A stretch of 64,000 nucleotides of DNA from Pandoraea oxalativorans (GCF_000972785.3 NZ_CP011253.3:1860001-1924000), one strand, 5' to 3'. Counted from the first letter of the stretch, positions 26,870 through 36,505 are shown. Notes: generated by a model from the sequence alone, not told the origin. Made by a program: numbers and translations.

Positions 26870-27466
26870 ATGACTTTCCGATTCGATGTAAGCGGGCGGC
26901 GCTGGCAGGCTGTCCCGGCACCGGCGCTGTCGCGTCGTCACAAGGACTGGCTGACCCGGGGCGGCGCACTCACGCGTCATTTGTCCACGCTCGGCCGGGT
27001 GAGCGTGCGCGTGGTGGCCGAACGGGTGATGCCCGCCGACGCAGATCAATGCCGTGCGATTGGCGTGCCGTTGCGTACGCCGATGTGGGCGCGCGACGTC
27101 ATCCTGCTGGTCGACGACGAGCCGGTCGTTGTGGCGCACAGCGTCACGCCGCTCACGCATAGCCGTTCAATCTGGCAGACGATGCGTCGCCTGCGTACCC
27201 GTCCGCTCGCCGATCTGCTCTATCACGATCCTACGGTCACCCGTTCCGAGCTGGTGTCCAGTCCGCTTGGACCACGCCATCTGTTGCACGGTCGTGCGCG
27301 ACACGATGCACGGGACCCGCTCGTCAATGCCCACCCGCGCGCGCGATTGTGGGCCCGTCGTTCGGTGTTTTTGCGTCATGGTGCCCCGCTGCTCGTCACC
27401 GAGGCGTTTCTGCCGCGCTTCTGGCGTCGTTTGCAAGCGATGCATGGCGAGACGGTGAACGATTGA
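26870..27466 (+). CDS. ubiC: Chorismate lyase
   Basis: Predicted chorismate pyruvate-lyase, the first committed step of ubiquinone synthesis (chorismate to 4-hydroxybenzoate and pyruvate). UbiC features are present: the N-terminal tryptophan region, WARDVILLVDDEPVVVAHS (about 73-91), the R in RRSVFLRHGAPLLVTEAFLP (about 160-180), and a length of 198 aa, slightly over E. coli (165). The next gene starts five bases after its stop, so the two are probably co-transcribed. Confidence 0.88.
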   Translation: MTFRFDVSGRRWQAVPAPALSRRHKDWLTRGGALTRHLSTLGRVSVRVVAERVMPADADQCRAIGVPLRTPMWARDVILLVDDEPVVVAHSVTPLTHSRSIWQTMRRLRTRPLADLLYHDPTVTRSELVSSPLGPRHLLHGRARHDARDPLVNAHPRARLWARRSVFLRHGAPLLVTEAFLPRFWRRLQAMHGETVND

Positions 27467-27471
27467 GCGCC

Positions 27472-28008
27472 ATGCCAACGCCATCCGTGCCCGAACTCAA
27501 ACGCAACTTCCCGCCAGTGGTGGACGCCAACACACGTGTCCTGATCCTCGGCAGCTTGCCCGGCGAGGTCTCGCTCGCGCACCAGCAGTACTACGCGCAT
27601 CCTCAGAATCGTTTCTGGCATCTGGTGGGCGAGGTCGTGGGCGAAGCGCTGCCGACGCTCCCCTACGAAGCACGTCTCGACGTGCTGCGCGCCCACGGCG
27701 TGGGGCTTTGGGATGTGGTGGCGGAGGCGCGTCGCGAGGGCAGTCTCGACAGCAACATCCGATTGCATGCGGGCAGCGACCTCGCGGGCCTGATCGGCAC
27801 CTTGCCGTCGCTGCGCGCGATCGCCTTCAATGGCGGCACGGCAGCGCGCATTGGCCAGCGCGCACTCGCCCAGGCCAACGTACCGTTGCCGGTCGTGCTG
27901 CTACCGTCGAGCAGCCCCGCCTATACGATCCCGTTCGCGACCAAACGCGACGCCTGGCTGGTACTGCGTGACTGGCTGGGAACGCCGGACGTCTCATCTG
28001 CTCGCTGA
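27472..28008 (+). CDS. Hypoxanthine/uracil-DNA glycosylase superfamily protein (family 6-like)
   Basis: A 178-residue member of the uracil-DNA glycosylase fold, most like the HDG/DNA-deoxyinosine glycosylase family, which removes hypoxanthine from deaminated adenine. The diagnostic motif is ILGSLPGEVSLAHQQYYAHPQNRFW (residues about 24-48). LWDVVAEARREGSLDSNI, FNGGTAA and the C-terminal LPSSSPAYT motif follow, where the family has its SSPA loop. The ATG at 27472 lies five bases after ubiC; the longer upstream frame belongs to ubiC DNA. Confidence 0.85.
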   Translation: MPTPSVPELKRNFPPVVDANTRVLILGSLPGEVSLAHQQYYAHPQNRFWHLVGEVVGEALPTLPYEARLDVLRAHGVGLWDVVAEARREGSLDSNIRLHAGSDLAGLIGTLPSLRAIAFNGGTAARIGQRALAQANVPLPVVLLPSSSPAYTIPFATKRDAWLVLRDWLGTPDVSSAR

Positions 28009-28124
28009 GGGCGACGTGAAACGTTGCGCTTACGGCGGGGAGAACCCCGTCACCGACAGGCGAAGCGCGTGAACCCGGTACAATGCGAACCCATCGGAAT
28101 ATCCCGAGCAATACTGAAGGACAC

Positions 28125-28967
28125 ATGACCCTCATCAAACGCAAATCCATCGAAGCCGAAGCGTTCGTCGCCGACGACCGTGCCGCCCGTTCACCGCGCC
28201 CCACGTACAAGCCGCGTTTCGCGCCGGTGACGTTCTCTGAAATCGGTGGCGTGCGTTACCTGCATTTCGGCACGGAATGGGTGCAAGGGGCGATGCGTCT
28301 GTCGAAGCCGGATCGTATCGAACTGGAATATGCGCAGCAGATGATGGCGTGGTTGCTGTTCATGCGCGCACCGAAGCACGTGGTGCAACTGGGCCTCGGC
28401 ACCGGCTCGATTACGAAGTTTTCGGCCAAGCAGTTCCCGCGCACGCAAGTGACAGCCGTTGAGTTGAACCCGGCCGTGGTCGTCGCTGCCCGCACGATGT
28501 TCGATCTGCCGAGCGATTCGCGTCGACTGAAGGTGCTGGAAGTGGATGCGTGGGACTACGTCACCGACACCGCAAATCACGGTGCTGTCGACGTCCTGCA
28601 AATCGATCTGTACGACGCCACCGCCCGCGGCCCGGTCCATGACACCCCGGCGTTCTACAAGGCATGCCGCGCCACGTTGCGCGAGCCGGGCATGCTGACC
28701 ATGAACCTCTTCGGCGATCACGACAGCTATCCGAAGAATATCCGTCGTCTGCGTCAGGCGTTCGACAACCGTGTGATCGAATTCCCGGAAGTGCATGACG
28801 GCAACGTCATTGTGCTGGCGTTCAACGGTCCGCTGCTGTCGGTGGAATGGAAGGACGTGGAAGCGCGCGCCAAGGTGGTGGAAGCCGCGACCGGCTTGCC
28901 TGCGAAGCGTTGGGTCAAGCAGCTTCGCGAGAAGAATGGCGACGGCGGTCCGGTACTGACGGTCTGA
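28125..28967 (+). CDS. Spermidine synthase-like methyltransferase-fold protein
   Basis: A 280-residue protein with the polyamine synthase Rossmann fold: MRLSKPDRIELEYAQQMMAWLLF before the nucleotide loop, QLGLGTGSITKF (about residue 89), VELNPAVVVAAR (about 110), and DVLQIDLYDA where spermidine synthases have the catalytic Asp region. The HD/aminopropyl-donor residues are only partly preserved, so the substrate may differ. AAGGA precedes the ATG at 28125. A terminator follows at 29026-29054. Confidence 0.78.
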   Translation: MTLIKRKSIEAEAFVADDRAARSPRPTYKPRFAPVTFSEIGGVRYLHFGTEWVQGAMRLSKPDRIELEYAQQMMAWLLFMRAPKHVVQLGLGTGSITKFSAKQFPRTQVTAVELNPAVVVAARTMFDLPSDSRRLKVLEVDAWDYVTDTANHGAVDVLQIDLYDATARGPVHDTPAFYKACRATLREPGMLTMNLFGDHDSYPKNIRRLRQAFDNRVIEFPEVHDGNVIVLAFNGPLLSVEWKDVEARAKVVEAATGLPAKRWVKQLREKNGDGGPVLTV

Positions 28968-29025
28968 CGTTGTTCGCGTAGCTACGCGTCGCTGTATTGC
29001 AGAAGCCGCCGTTTGCGGCAGACGC

Positions 29026-29055
29026 AAAAAAGCCAGCCGAGAGGCTGGCTTTTTC
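29026..29055. terminator. Bidirectional terminator
   Basis: AGCCAGCC/GGCTGGCT, an 8-bp stem with a GAGA loop, flanked by A6 and T5. It serves the + gene ending at 28967 and the - gene ending at 29106. Confidence 0.85.
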
Positions 29056-29105
29056 TTTTGCGCGGCGTGCAGTCCCTAAACGCAGGGACCGTACACCGAC
29101 CCGCG

Positions 29106-29450
29106 TCAGGCGGCGACTTCGTCGATCGTCAGCGCTTCGCCACCGGCGACGATCGCCAGCAGGCGGTCGACGTTCGGGTGCGCGCCCGGACGGTTGCGTG
29201 CATCCGCGGTGTGCTCGCCGAAGACCGCCAGTGCATGCTCGGCGGCCTTGGCGTCGAGCGTACCGAAGGCTTGCTTGAGGTAGTGGTAGACGGCGAGCGA
29301 GCCTTGCTTGCCCGGTGCATTTTCGATGGTGCCCACGACGGCGCCGCCAGCATTGCGCAAGTCGATGCGCGCGATGCCTTCGATGCCGCCGATAGAGGCC
29401 ATCTGGGCGAGGTTTTCCTTGAACACCGGGGTCGGTTCGATGACTGCCAT
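29106..29450 (-). CDS. DUF2322 protein
   Basis: A 114-residue soluble protein of the DUF2322 type: KENLAQMASIGGIEGIARIDL at the N-terminus and QGSLAVYHYLKQAFG in the middle, followed by helical AAEHALAVFGEHTADAR and HPNVDRLLAIV. No signal peptide or membrane segment. Function unknown. It sits between a spermidine synthase-like gene (convergent) and benE, with its own terminator. Confidence 0.75.
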   Translation of the reverse strand: MAVIEPTPVFKENLAQMASIGGIEGIARIDLRNAGGAVVGTIENAPGKQGSLAVYHYLKQAFGTLDAKAAEHALAVFGEHTADARNRPGAHPNVDRLLAIVAGGEALTIDEVAA

Positions 29451-29529
29451 GGTTGTACTGCTCCTGCGGTTACGTCAGATGAATTGAAATCGCTGCGGGC
29501 CGAATGTTATCACTCCGGCCCGGGCGGAA

Positions 29530-30726
29530 TCAGGTGCGTCGCCATTGCAGAATCGCCAGCGTCACCACCCCGGCGATCAGTCCCCAGAAGGCGGACCCGA
29601 TGGAGAGCAACGTCAGGCCCGAGGCGGTCACCATGAACGTGATGAGCGCGGCTTCGCGTTGCTTCGTGTCGTGCATGGCGTTCGCCAGCCCGTTCATGAT
29701 CGAGCCGAACAGGGCCAGTGCTGCAATGGAGACGACCAACGCCTTCGGAAATGCCGCGAATAGCGCAGCGATGGTCGCGCCGAATGTCCCGGCGATCAGG
29801 TAAAAGACGCCTGACCACACCGCTGCGGTGTAACGCTTCGCGGGGTCTTCATGCGCTTCGCGTCCCGTGCAGATGGCTGCCGTGATGGCCGCCAGGTGGA
29901 TGCCGTGGGAGCCGAACGGCGCGAGCAGCACCGACGCGATACCCATCGTCGAGATCAGCGGCGATGCGGGGACCTTGTAACCATCCGCACGCAGGACGGC
30001 GAGTCCGGGTACGTTCTGCGACGCCATGGCCACCACGAACAGCGGGATCGCGATGCTGATCGTCGCCGACAACGAGAACGACGGCGTGGTCCATACCGGC
30101 TTCGCCAGCGATACGTTGAAATGACTGAAATCGAGCAGCCCCAGTCCGCCGGCAACGGCTGTGCCCACGATCAGCGCCGACAGAATGGCGTAGCGCGAGG
30201 CGAGTCGTTTGACGATGAGGTACGTGAAGAACATGGAGAGCACGAGTGCCGTCTGGTGCTGCGCGGCGACGAAAATCTCCAGTCCGATGCGAAACAGAAT
30301 GCCCGCCAGCAGCGCGGACGCCAACGCGGGCGGCACGCGCCGCATGATCGTCTCGAAGCCCCCCGTCAGTCCGCAGACTGCGATGAGCGCATTGCAGACG
30401 ATGAACGCACCGATGGCTTCACCGTACGGCACACCCGGCAGCGATGTGATCAGCAAGGCCGCGCCCGGCGTCGACCACGCGACAACGACGGGGGTGCGGT
30501 AGCGAAGCGATAGCCCGATGGTCGTCAATCCCATGCCGATGGACAGCGCCCAGATCCACGACGAAATCTGTTCAGGCGTGAGATGGGCGGCCTGTCCGGC
30601 CTGGAACATGAGGATGAGCGAGCTGGTATAGCCGGTCATCATCGCCACGAAGCCGGCCACGATGGCCGACGGCGAAGTGTCAGCCAGCGGGCGCAGCGGG
30701 GGCAGGGGAGCGGTGCTCGACGTCAT
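29530..30726 (-). CDS. benE: BenE family benzoate:H+ symporter-like transporter
   Basis: A 398-residue inner-membrane protein with about twelve helices. BenE features are IVAGFVAMMTGYTSSLILMFQA at the start, STPGAALLITS (about 80-90), FETIMRRVPPALASALLAGILF, SQNVPGLAVLRADGYK (about 235-250), and APFGSHGIHLAAITAAICTG. The ATG at 30726 begins the conserved part; about 80 codons of open frame upstream are not family-like. No benzoate-degradation genes are nearby, so the substrate may not be benzoate. Confidence 0.88.
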   Translation of the reverse strand: MTSSTAPLPPLRPLADTSPSAIVAGFVAMMTGYTSSLILMFQAGQAAHLTPEQISSWIWALSIGMGLTTIGLSLRYRTPVVVAWSTPGAALLITSLPGVPYGEAIGAFIVCNALIAVCGLTGGFETIMRRVPPALASALLAGILFRIGLEIFVAAQHQTALVLSMFFTYLIVKRLASRYAILSALIVGTAVAGGLGLLDFSHFNVSLAKPVWTTPSFSLSATISIAIPLFVVAMASQNVPGLAVLRADGYKVPASPLISTMGIASVLLAPFGSHGIHLAAITAAICTGREAHEDPAKRYTAAVWSGVFYLIAGTFGATIAALFAAFPKALVVSIAALALFGSIMNGLANAMHDTKQREAALITFMVTASGLTLLSIGSAFWGLIAGVVTLAILQWRRT

Positions 30727-30866
30727 GATGGCGTGCTGTCTCTTTGGTTGCGTTGTGGTTGTAATGTGCGGCGGTTCTGCCGCATGGTACGGCGTGCCGT
30801 TGTGTGCGGACGGCGCGCTATGCCGTGCATCTGCGGTGTATCTGCTGTGATGCGGGGATTTCGACG

Positions 30867-32042
30867 TTACTTGCTTAGCACCCGCATGGCCGATTCCAAC
30901 CCCGCGAGCGTAATCGGATACATACGATTCGCAAAGAGCTGGCGGATCACCGAAATCGACTGACGATATTGCCAAATGGCTTCCGGCTCAGGGTTGAGCC
31001 ATGCGTGATGCGGGTACCGGTCGATGAAGCGGCGCAGCCAGACCGCACCGGCTTCCTTGTTGTTGTACTCGACGGAGCCCCCCGGTTGCAGCACTTCGTA
31101 CGGACTCATCGTCGCGTCGCCCACGAAGATCAGCTTGTAGTCGGCCGGATATTTGCGCAGCACGTCCCATGTCTCGAATCGCTCGTTGTGACGGCGACGG
31201 TTCTGCCGCCAGAGATAGTCGTAGACGCAGTTGTGGAAATAGTAGAACTCGAGATGCTTGAATTCCGACTTCGCGGCCGAAAAGAGTTCTTCCGTGCGCG
31301 CAATGTGATCGTCCATCGATCCGCCCACATCGAGCAGCATCAGCACCTTCACATTGTTGTGACGCTCGGGCACCAGCTTCAGATCGAGCCAGCCAGCGTT
31401 GGCCGCCGTGGCGCGAATCGTGTTGTCGAGATCGAGCTCCTCGGCCGCGCCTTCACGCGCGAACTTGCGCAGACGGCGTAGTGCGACCTTGATGTTGCGT
31501 GTGCCCAGCTCTACGGTGTCGTCGTAGTCGCGGTACGTACGTTGGTCCCATACTTTGACTGCGGTGCGATTGCCGTTGCTCTCGCCGCCGATGCGGATGC
31601 CTTCGGGGTTGAAGCCGCCGTTGCCGAACGGCGATGTGCCGCCCGTGCCGATCCACTTGCTGCCGCCTTCATGCCGCCCCTTCTGCTCGTCGAACAGTTG
31701 CTTCAGACGTTCCATGAGCTTGTCGAGTCCGCCCAGCGCCTGAATACGTGCCTTGTCTTCGGGGGACAACTCGCGCTGCATCCGTTTCTTGAGCCAGTCG
31801 AGCGGCACTTCGCCGGAGGCGTCGACGATGTGTTGCACGCCCTTGAAATACGCACCGAACGCCTGATCGAACTTGTCGTAGTGCTTCTCGTCCTTGACGA
31901 GCGAGAGGCGCGCCAGATAGTAGAACTCGTCGAGCGAGGGCGCGATCACCTGACGCTGCAGCGCTTCGAGCAGCGTCAGGTATTCCTTGACCGAGACCGG
32001 CAATTTTGCCGCGCGCAAGGTGTAGAAGAAGTCGATCAGCAT
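30867..32042 (-). CDS. VWA domain (CoxE-like) protein
   Basis: A 391-residue cytosolic protein with a C-terminal von Willebrand factor A domain. The MIDAS-type motif is LLDVGGSMDDH (about residue 240), followed by EFYYFHNCVYDYLW and KLIFVGDATM. The N-terminal half is helical and charged, with a Gly-rich linker. It starts 13 bases after the MoxR ATPase gene stop; MoxR-VWA pairs act as chaperone/assembly systems for metalloenzymes or envelope complexes. The client here is not evident. Confidence 0.88.
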   Translation of the reverse strand: MLIDFFYTLRAAKLPVSVKEYLTLLEALQRQVIAPSLDEFYYLARLSLVKDEKHYDKFDQAFGAYFKGVQHIVDASGEVPLDWLKKRMQRELSPEDKARIQALGGLDKLMERLKQLFDEQKGRHEGGSKWIGTGGTSPFGNGGFNPEGIRIGGESNGNRTAVKVWDQRTYRDYDDTVELGTRNIKVALRRLRKFAREGAAEELDLDNTIRATAANAGWLDLKLVPERHNNVKVLMLLDVGGSMDDHIARTEELFSAAKSEFKHLEFYYFHNCVYDYLWRQNRRRHNERFETWDVLRKYPADYKLIFVGDATMSPYEVLQPGGSVEYNNKEAGAVWLRRFIDRYPHHAWLNPEPEAIWQYRQSISVIRQLFANRMYPITLAGLESAMRVLSK

Positions 32043-32055
32043 GACGTGAGCGCGC

Positions 32056-32898
32056 TTATCGGTTGGCGCGATTCATGAAGACGAGCCGCTCGAACAGGTG
32101 CATGTCCTGCTCGTTCTTGAGCAAAGCGCCCGCAAGCGGCGGAATGGCGAGTTTGTTGTCGGCGCTACGAAGCGCTTCCGGGCCGATTTCCTCGGCCATC
32201 AGCAGCTTGAGCCAGTCGATCAGTTCCGACGTCGACGGTTTCTTCTTCAGGCCGGGGATCTCGCGCACTTCGAAGAACGTCGCCATGGCGGCGTTCACCA
32301 GTTCGCGACGGATGTTCGGGAAGTGGACGTCGATGATCGACTGCATCGTCGCCGGTTCCGGGAACTTGATGTAGTGGAAGAAGCAACGGCGCAGGAAGGC
32401 GTCGGGCAGTTCCTTCTCGTTATTCGACGTGATGATGACGAGCGGACGGTGGCGGGCTTTCACCAGTTCCCGCGTCTCGTAGACATAGAACTCCATGCGA
32501 TCCAGTTCGCGCAGCAGGTCGTTGGGGAATTCGATGTCGGCCTTGTCGATCTCGTCGATCAGCAGCACGACCGGCTGGTCGGCCTCGAACGCCTGCCAGA
32601 GCACGCCCTTGACGATGTAGTTGGCGATGTCGCGTACGCGCTCGTCACCCAGTTGCGAATCGCGCAGCCGCGACACGGCGTCGTATTCGTAGAGTCCCTG
32701 CTGTGCCTTGGTGGTGGACTTCACGTGCCATTGCAGCAGCGGCATATCGAGGGCTGCGGCCACTTCCTCGGCGAGCATGGTCTTGCCGGTGCCGGGTTCG
32801 CCCTTGATGAGCAGCGGTCGTTGCAGCGTGGCCGCCGCGTTCACGGCGAGCTTGAGGTCGTCGGTGGCGACGTATTGGGAAGAGCCTTCGAAGCGCAT
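32056..32898 (-). CDS. MoxR-type AAA+ ATPase
   Basis: A 280-residue AAA+ ATPase: Walker A is GEPGTGKTMLAEE (about residue 33), Walker B is VVLLIDEIDKAD (about 112), with sensor IITSNNEKELPDAFLRRC (about 153). The remaining lid domain ends in HLFERLVFMNRANR. MoxR proteins remodel protein complexes together with the adjacent VWA protein. The ATG at 32898 is used; ten upstream codons in frame look non-homologous. Confidence 0.92.
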   Translation of the reverse strand: MRFEGSSQYVATDDLKLAVNAAATLQRPLLIKGEPGTGKTMLAEEVAAALDMPLLQWHVKSTTKAQQGLYEYDAVSRLRDSQLGDERVRDIANYIVKGVLWQAFEADQPVVLLIDEIDKADIEFPNDLLRELDRMEFYVYETRELVKARHRPLVIITSNNEKELPDAFLRRCFFHYIKFPEPATMQSIIDVHFPNIRRELVNAAMATFFEVREIPGLKKKPSTSELIDWLKLLMAEEIGPEALRSADNKLAIPPLAGALLKNEQDMHLFERLVFMNRANR

Positions 32899-33054
32899 TG
32901 TCAGAGCCGTCCGCAAACAGCCGGCCAACCGGCCGGGCAGGGAAAAAGTTCAGTATAAGACATTGCGCATATGGCTCGCTCGCGCGTTGAAAATGTGCAT
33001 TCACATCAATGGCTTGCGGAAAAACTTCGGAGAACTGTGCGGGTCAGCACCGAG

Positions 33055-33083
33055 TTTGCGCCTCGGAGGGTGTGGGTTATAAT
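33055..33083 (+). promoter_or_regulatory. Probable sigma-70 promoter of the cytochrome c pair
   Basis: A perfect TATAAT (33078-33083) follows a weak TTTGCG (33055-33060) with a 17-bp spacer, 97 bp before the first cytochrome start. Confidence 0.5.
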
Positions 33084-33179
33084 CGATTGCTTTTTTCACA
33101 GGTCGACCGCCTTGGAGCCGGGACGTCGATCTGCGTGTTGCGGGCCGGTATTCCAACCAAAAACGTTCCCAAGAAGACC

Positions 33180-33545
33180 ATGAAAAAGTTCCTCACGATG
33201 ATGGCGCTGGCGCTTGGCAGCACGTCGTTCATGTCGGTCAGCGCTCTTCATGCGGCCGAACTCAAGCCCGATATGGAGGCGGCGAAGAGCAAGGTGGCCA
33301 TGTGTATCGGCTGCCACGGCATTGCCGACTATCGCACCGCGTTCCCCGAGGTGTATCACGTCCCCAAGATCGGCGGACAGAACGCGAAGTACATCGAAAA
33401 CGCCCTGAAGGAATACTCGAAGGGCGATCGCAAGTTCCAGACGATGCATGGCATCGCAGCCACGTTGACCGAACAGGACATCGTCGACATCGCCGCGTAC
33501 TACGCGGCGCAGACGGCGTCGACGCCGGTCAATCCCCAGAAGTAA
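33180..33545 (+). CDS. Exported single-haem cytochrome c
   Basis: A 121-residue periplasmic cytochrome c. The signal peptide is KKFLTMMALALGSTSFMSVSALHAA. The haem motif CIGCH lies near residue 42 and the sixth ligand is likely the Met in FQTMHGIAATLTEQD. Small class I fold ending in IAAYYAAQ. The pair probably serves as electron carriers to a terminal oxidase. It is followed 26 bases later by a second cytochrome with the same design. Confidence 0.9.
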   Translation: MKKFLTMMALALGSTSFMSVSALHAAELKPDMEAAKSKVAMCIGCHGIADYRTAFPEVYHVPKIGGQNAKYIENALKEYSKGDRKFQTMHGIAATLTEQDIVDIAAYYAAQTASTPVNPQK

Positions 33546-33570
33546 AACGTGCGTGGCTGAGGAGAACACG

Positions 33571-33993
33571 ATGAAGCATTCGATGCATTCGATGGCAAAG
33601 GCCGCTGCGGCGGTGTCCCTGACGCTGGGCGCGATGCTCGCCGCAACGAGCGGCAATGCAGTCGCCGCGGGCAATATCGCCAACGGCAAGGCGCTCGTCG
33701 ACAAAGGTATGTGCGCCAGTTGCCACGGCGCTAACCTGAACGCGCCGATCACCCCGGAATACCCGAAGCTGGCTGGTCAGTACGCGGATTACGTCTATAA
33801 CGCATTGCGTGCGTATCAGAACGAACACAGTCTGGTGTATGGCCGCAGCAACGCCATTATGAAGACGCAGGTCATGTCGAATCCGGCGACGCTCGACAAG
33901 GACGGCAAGCCGCGTCCGTTCACGTCACAGGAGCTCAAGGACATCTCCGCTTACATCGAGTCGCTGCCCGGCGATCTCGTGACGAAAAAGTAA
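33571..33993 (+). CDS. Exported single-haem cytochrome c
   Basis: A 140-residue periplasmic cytochrome c with a signal peptide ending in SGNAVAAG and haem motif CASCH (near residue 49). GLY-poor mid region is followed by SNAIMKTQVMSNP, where a Met ligand is expected, and ends in ISAYIESLPG. GAGGAG precedes the ATG at 33571. Co-directional with, and 26 bases after, the previous cytochrome; the two likely form one operon and may be a tandem duplicate. Confidence 0.9.
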   Translation: MKHSMHSMAKAAAAVSLTLGAMLAATSGNAVAAGNIANGKALVDKGMCASCHGANLNAPITPEYPKLAGQYADYVYNALRAYQNEHSLVYGRSNAIMKTQVMSNPATLDKDGKPRPFTSQELKDISAYIESLPGDLVTKK

Positions 33994-34011
33994 GCGTTTC
34001 GACGTCTGCAT

Positions 34012-34046
34012 GAAAAAACGACGGTTGCTGTGAGGGCAACGGTCGT
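34012..34046 (-). terminator. Terminator of the DUF1841 gene
   Basis: ACGACgGTTGC/GCAACgGTCGT forms an 11-bp stem with one mismatch. The - strand side ends in TTTTTT, so it ends the DUF1841 transcript; on + it may also close the cytochrome operon. Confidence 0.7.
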
Positions 34047-34132
34047 TTGCGTTCGTGCGCTCGTTGATGCGTGTGCAGTGCGCGCCGACGGTGCCACGTC
34101 ATATGCGTGCTGCCGCTATCACCGGAGGGCGC

Positions 34133-34564
34133 TTAGCGCGATGCCTGCTGCTCGATGCGCTGGAGGTAGGCGTCCGAATCGGGCGGCTGACCGCTGCGCT
34201 GGGCTTCCCACAGCGTCTGCCCCAGACACTCCATGATGCGGTGCTGCGCTTCGTGCGGTGAGTCGAGACGATTCGTCAGCTTTTCGTACGCGGCGCGGAT
34301 ACCGGGCGGCTGATCGATGGAGACCTGCTCGCTGATCGCCAGGTGCATGGACAAATGCAGGAACGGGTTGGTCTGGCCCGCCTCCGGCGAGTAATCGCGT
34401 GCGCTGGCGTCTTCGGTATCGGCGAGCGCGTCGTGGTACTCGGGATGTTCGTTGATCCAGTCGGCGGCAATCGTTTCAAGTGGCGTCAGGATATTGCCGT
34501 CACGCTGTTTTTGCCACGTGGTGCAGAAGAATTGCCGGACTTCGTCGCGGCTCGGATTGAACAT
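34133..34564 (-). CDS. DUF1841 protein
   Basis: A 143-residue protein of the DUF1841 type: MFNPSRDEVRQFFCTTWQKQR at the N-terminus, EHPEYHDALAD, and the well-conserved NPFLHLSMHLAISEQVSID. It is soluble with no signal peptide. The ATG at 34564 was selected because the family starts MFNPSR; 25 upstream codons in frame are not homologous. Function unknown. Confidence 0.85.
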   Translation of the reverse strand: MFNPSRDEVRQFFCTTWQKQRDGNILTPLETIAADWINEHPEYHDALADTEDASARDYSPEAGQTNPFLHLSMHLAISEQVSIDQPPGIRAAYEKLTNRLDSPHEAQHRIMECLGQTLWEAQRSGQPPDSDAYLQRIEQQASR

Positions 34565-34731
34565 GGGGACTCCGTGGGGTTCTTTTGAGGCGTCTTGCGG
34601 CGCGCCTTGCGGTGGCCACAATGGCGAATCCGTTCGCACGAGACCGCAAGACGCCGGGCGTGCCGGTGATGGACGGGACGCGCCAGTAACGCATGTAAAT
34701 CACGCTGTATTGTCCCTCAAATCGCGTAATC

Positions 34732-35682
34732 ATGTCGCAAAGCCCCCGTATCCCCGCCGCAGGCACCGCACCGAACGGCGTTCCCGCCTCGCCTCACACC
34801 CCGCCGTCCGCGTGGGGCGGCATTGCATTGATCGCCATCTCGGCATCGGCGTTCGGGGCGATGGCGATTTTCGCGCGCGCAGCTACGGCTTCCGGGGCGG
34901 ACATGTTTGCCATGCTGCTGTTCCGTTTCTTCGTCGCGGCCATGCTGCTGCTTCTCTGGTGCCGCATACGGCGGGTCCGCTTTCCGTCGCGCCGCCAGTC
35001 GTTGCATATCGCGCTGATGGGCGGCATCGGCTACGTCGGCCAATCGCTGTGTTTCTTTGGCGCGTTGCAGTATGCACAGGCGTCGCTCGTCGCATTGCTG
35101 CTTTACCTCTACCCGGTGTTTGTCACACTTCTTGCGGCCGTTTTTTTGCATGAACGCCTGACGCCGGTAAAGCTCGGTGCGCTGGTACTTTGCTCGCTGG
35201 GGACAGCCCTGACCGTCGGCGGCGGTGAGGGGCAGCCGTTGGGCATGGCGCTGGCCGTTGCCGCCGCGTTGATCTATTCGGGATACATCGTCGTGGGTGC
35301 CCGGCTGACGTGGGGCATCGACGCACGGGCGACGGCAACGCTCGTTTGTCTCGCGGCGACGGTATCTTTCGGGGGAATGGCGGCGATACGTCACTTGCAG
35401 GGACTGCCGTTGCGTTGGCCTCCAGAGATCGGCGGATGGGCGGCGCTCGCCGCGATCGCCGTCTGTTCTACCGTCATCGCGATTCTGACGTTCTTCGCCG
35501 GTTTGCAGCGTCTTGGCGCGGGACGCGCCTCCATGCTCTCGACGCTGGAGCCTGTGGTGACGGTGCTGCTCGCGGCCATGCTGCTCGGCGAAACGCTCAC
35601 GGCGGGACAGTGGGCGGGCGGGGCACTCATTCTGGCGGGCGTGCTCTGGCTGTCCGCGCGTGGGACATCGGCAAACGCCTGA
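34732..35682 (+). CDS. EamA/DMT family transporter
   Basis: A 316-residue inner-membrane protein with ten predicted helices: a Pro/Ala-rich N-terminal tail of about 28 residues, then [21 protein letters not shown]. The first EamA repeat ends in [21 protein letters not shown]; the second has [21 protein letters not shown], typical of drug/metabolite exporters. Unrelated in detail to the EamA gene at 20576. Substrate unknown. Confidence 0.88.
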   Translation: MSQSPRIPAAGTAPNGVPASPHTPPSAWGGIALIAISASAFGAMAIFARAATASGADMFAMLLFRFFVAAMLLLLWCRIRRVRFPSRRQSLHIALMGGIGYVGQSLCFFGALQYAQASLVALLLYLYPVFVTLLAAVFLHERLTPVKLGALVLCSLGTALTVGGGEGQPLGMALAVAAALIYSGYIVVGARLTWGIDARATATLVCLAATVSFGGMAAIRHLQGLPLRWPPEIGGWAALAAIAVCSTVIAILTFFAGLQRLGAGRASMLSTLEPVVTVLLAAMLLGETLTAGQWAGGALILAGVLWLSARGTSANA

Positions 35683-35773
35683 TTCCACGTGCATTTTTGG
35701 CGCGCCAGCGCCCGTCGGGCGGCAACGGTACAATCGCCCTTCGTTCGCTATTCAACACCCGAGGTCACTCGTC

Positions 35774-36367
35774 ATGAGCATCATTGCCAAAGAAGCCATC
35801 GCCCAATTGTTCACCGATGCCCGCACGCACAACGTGTGGCTCGATAAGCCTGTCAGCGACGAGACGCTGCGCGAACTCTACGATCTGGTGAAATGGGGCC
35901 CGACGTCGGCCAACACGACGCCTGCCCGGATTGTCTTCGTGAAGAGTGCGCAGGCCAAGGCGAAGCTGATCGACTGCATGGCGCCCGGGAACGTGGACAA
36001 GACGCGTACGGCCCCCGTGACGGCCATCATTGCGTATGACCTGAAGTTCTACGAGCACCTGCCCAAACTGTTCCCGAACGGTGCGGAGAAGATGGTGCCG
36101 ATGTTCTCGGGGGATGCCGCCAAGGCAGCAGGCGCCGCCCACATGAACAGCTCGCTGCAAGGCGGCTACTTCATTCTGGCTGCCCGCGCACTGGGTCTGG
36201 ATTGCGGTCCGATGGCCGGTTTCGACGCTCAGAAGGTCAACGATACGTTTTTTGCTGGCACCGAATGGCGTGTGAACTTCATCTGCAATCTGGGCTACGG
36301 CGATCAGGACAAGCTGTTCCCTCGCAACCCGCGTTTGTCGTTCGACGAAGCGGCGCGCATTATCTGA
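35774..36367 (+). CDS. rutE: Malonic semialdehyde reductase-like nitroreductase (RutE/HadB)
   Basis: A 197-residue FMN-type nitroreductase-fold oxidoreductase of the RutE/HadB group, which reduces 3-oxopropanoate in uracil breakdown. Features are [38 protein letters not shown] (FMN phosphate-binding region, about 39-56), [27 protein letters not shown] (about 117-143), and ICNLGYGD near the end. No rut operon genes are nearby, so the physiological substrate here is uncertain. The ATG at 35774 starts the family sequence. Confidence 0.88.
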   Translation: MSIIAKEAIAQLFTDARTHNVWLDKPVSDETLRELYDLVKWGPTSANTTPARIVFVKSAQAKAKLIDCMAPGNVDKTRTAPVTAIIAYDLKFYEHLPKLFPNGAEKMVPMFSGDAAKAAGAAHMNSSLQGGYFILAARALGLDCGPMAGFDAQKVNDTFFAGTEWRVNFICNLGYGDQDKLFPRNPRLSFDEAARII

Positions 36368-36422
36368 CGTAAGTTTGGCGACGCTACACGACAGCATGTG
36401 ATGCCTGAGGCGTAGAAACAAA

Positions 36423-36451
36423 ACGGGCGGTCCCGATATGGGGCCGCCCGT
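36423..36451. terminator. Terminator between rutE-like gene and nth
   Basis: ACGGGCGG/CCGCCCGT with inner GC pairs around GATAT. On the - strand it is followed by TTTTGTTTC, so it mainly ends the nth transcript. Confidence 0.7.
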
Positions 36452-36505
36452 TGTCGTTTGTGCTCGCACCCACCGTGGCCGATGTCGACGAGCGTTAATG
36501 ATGTG

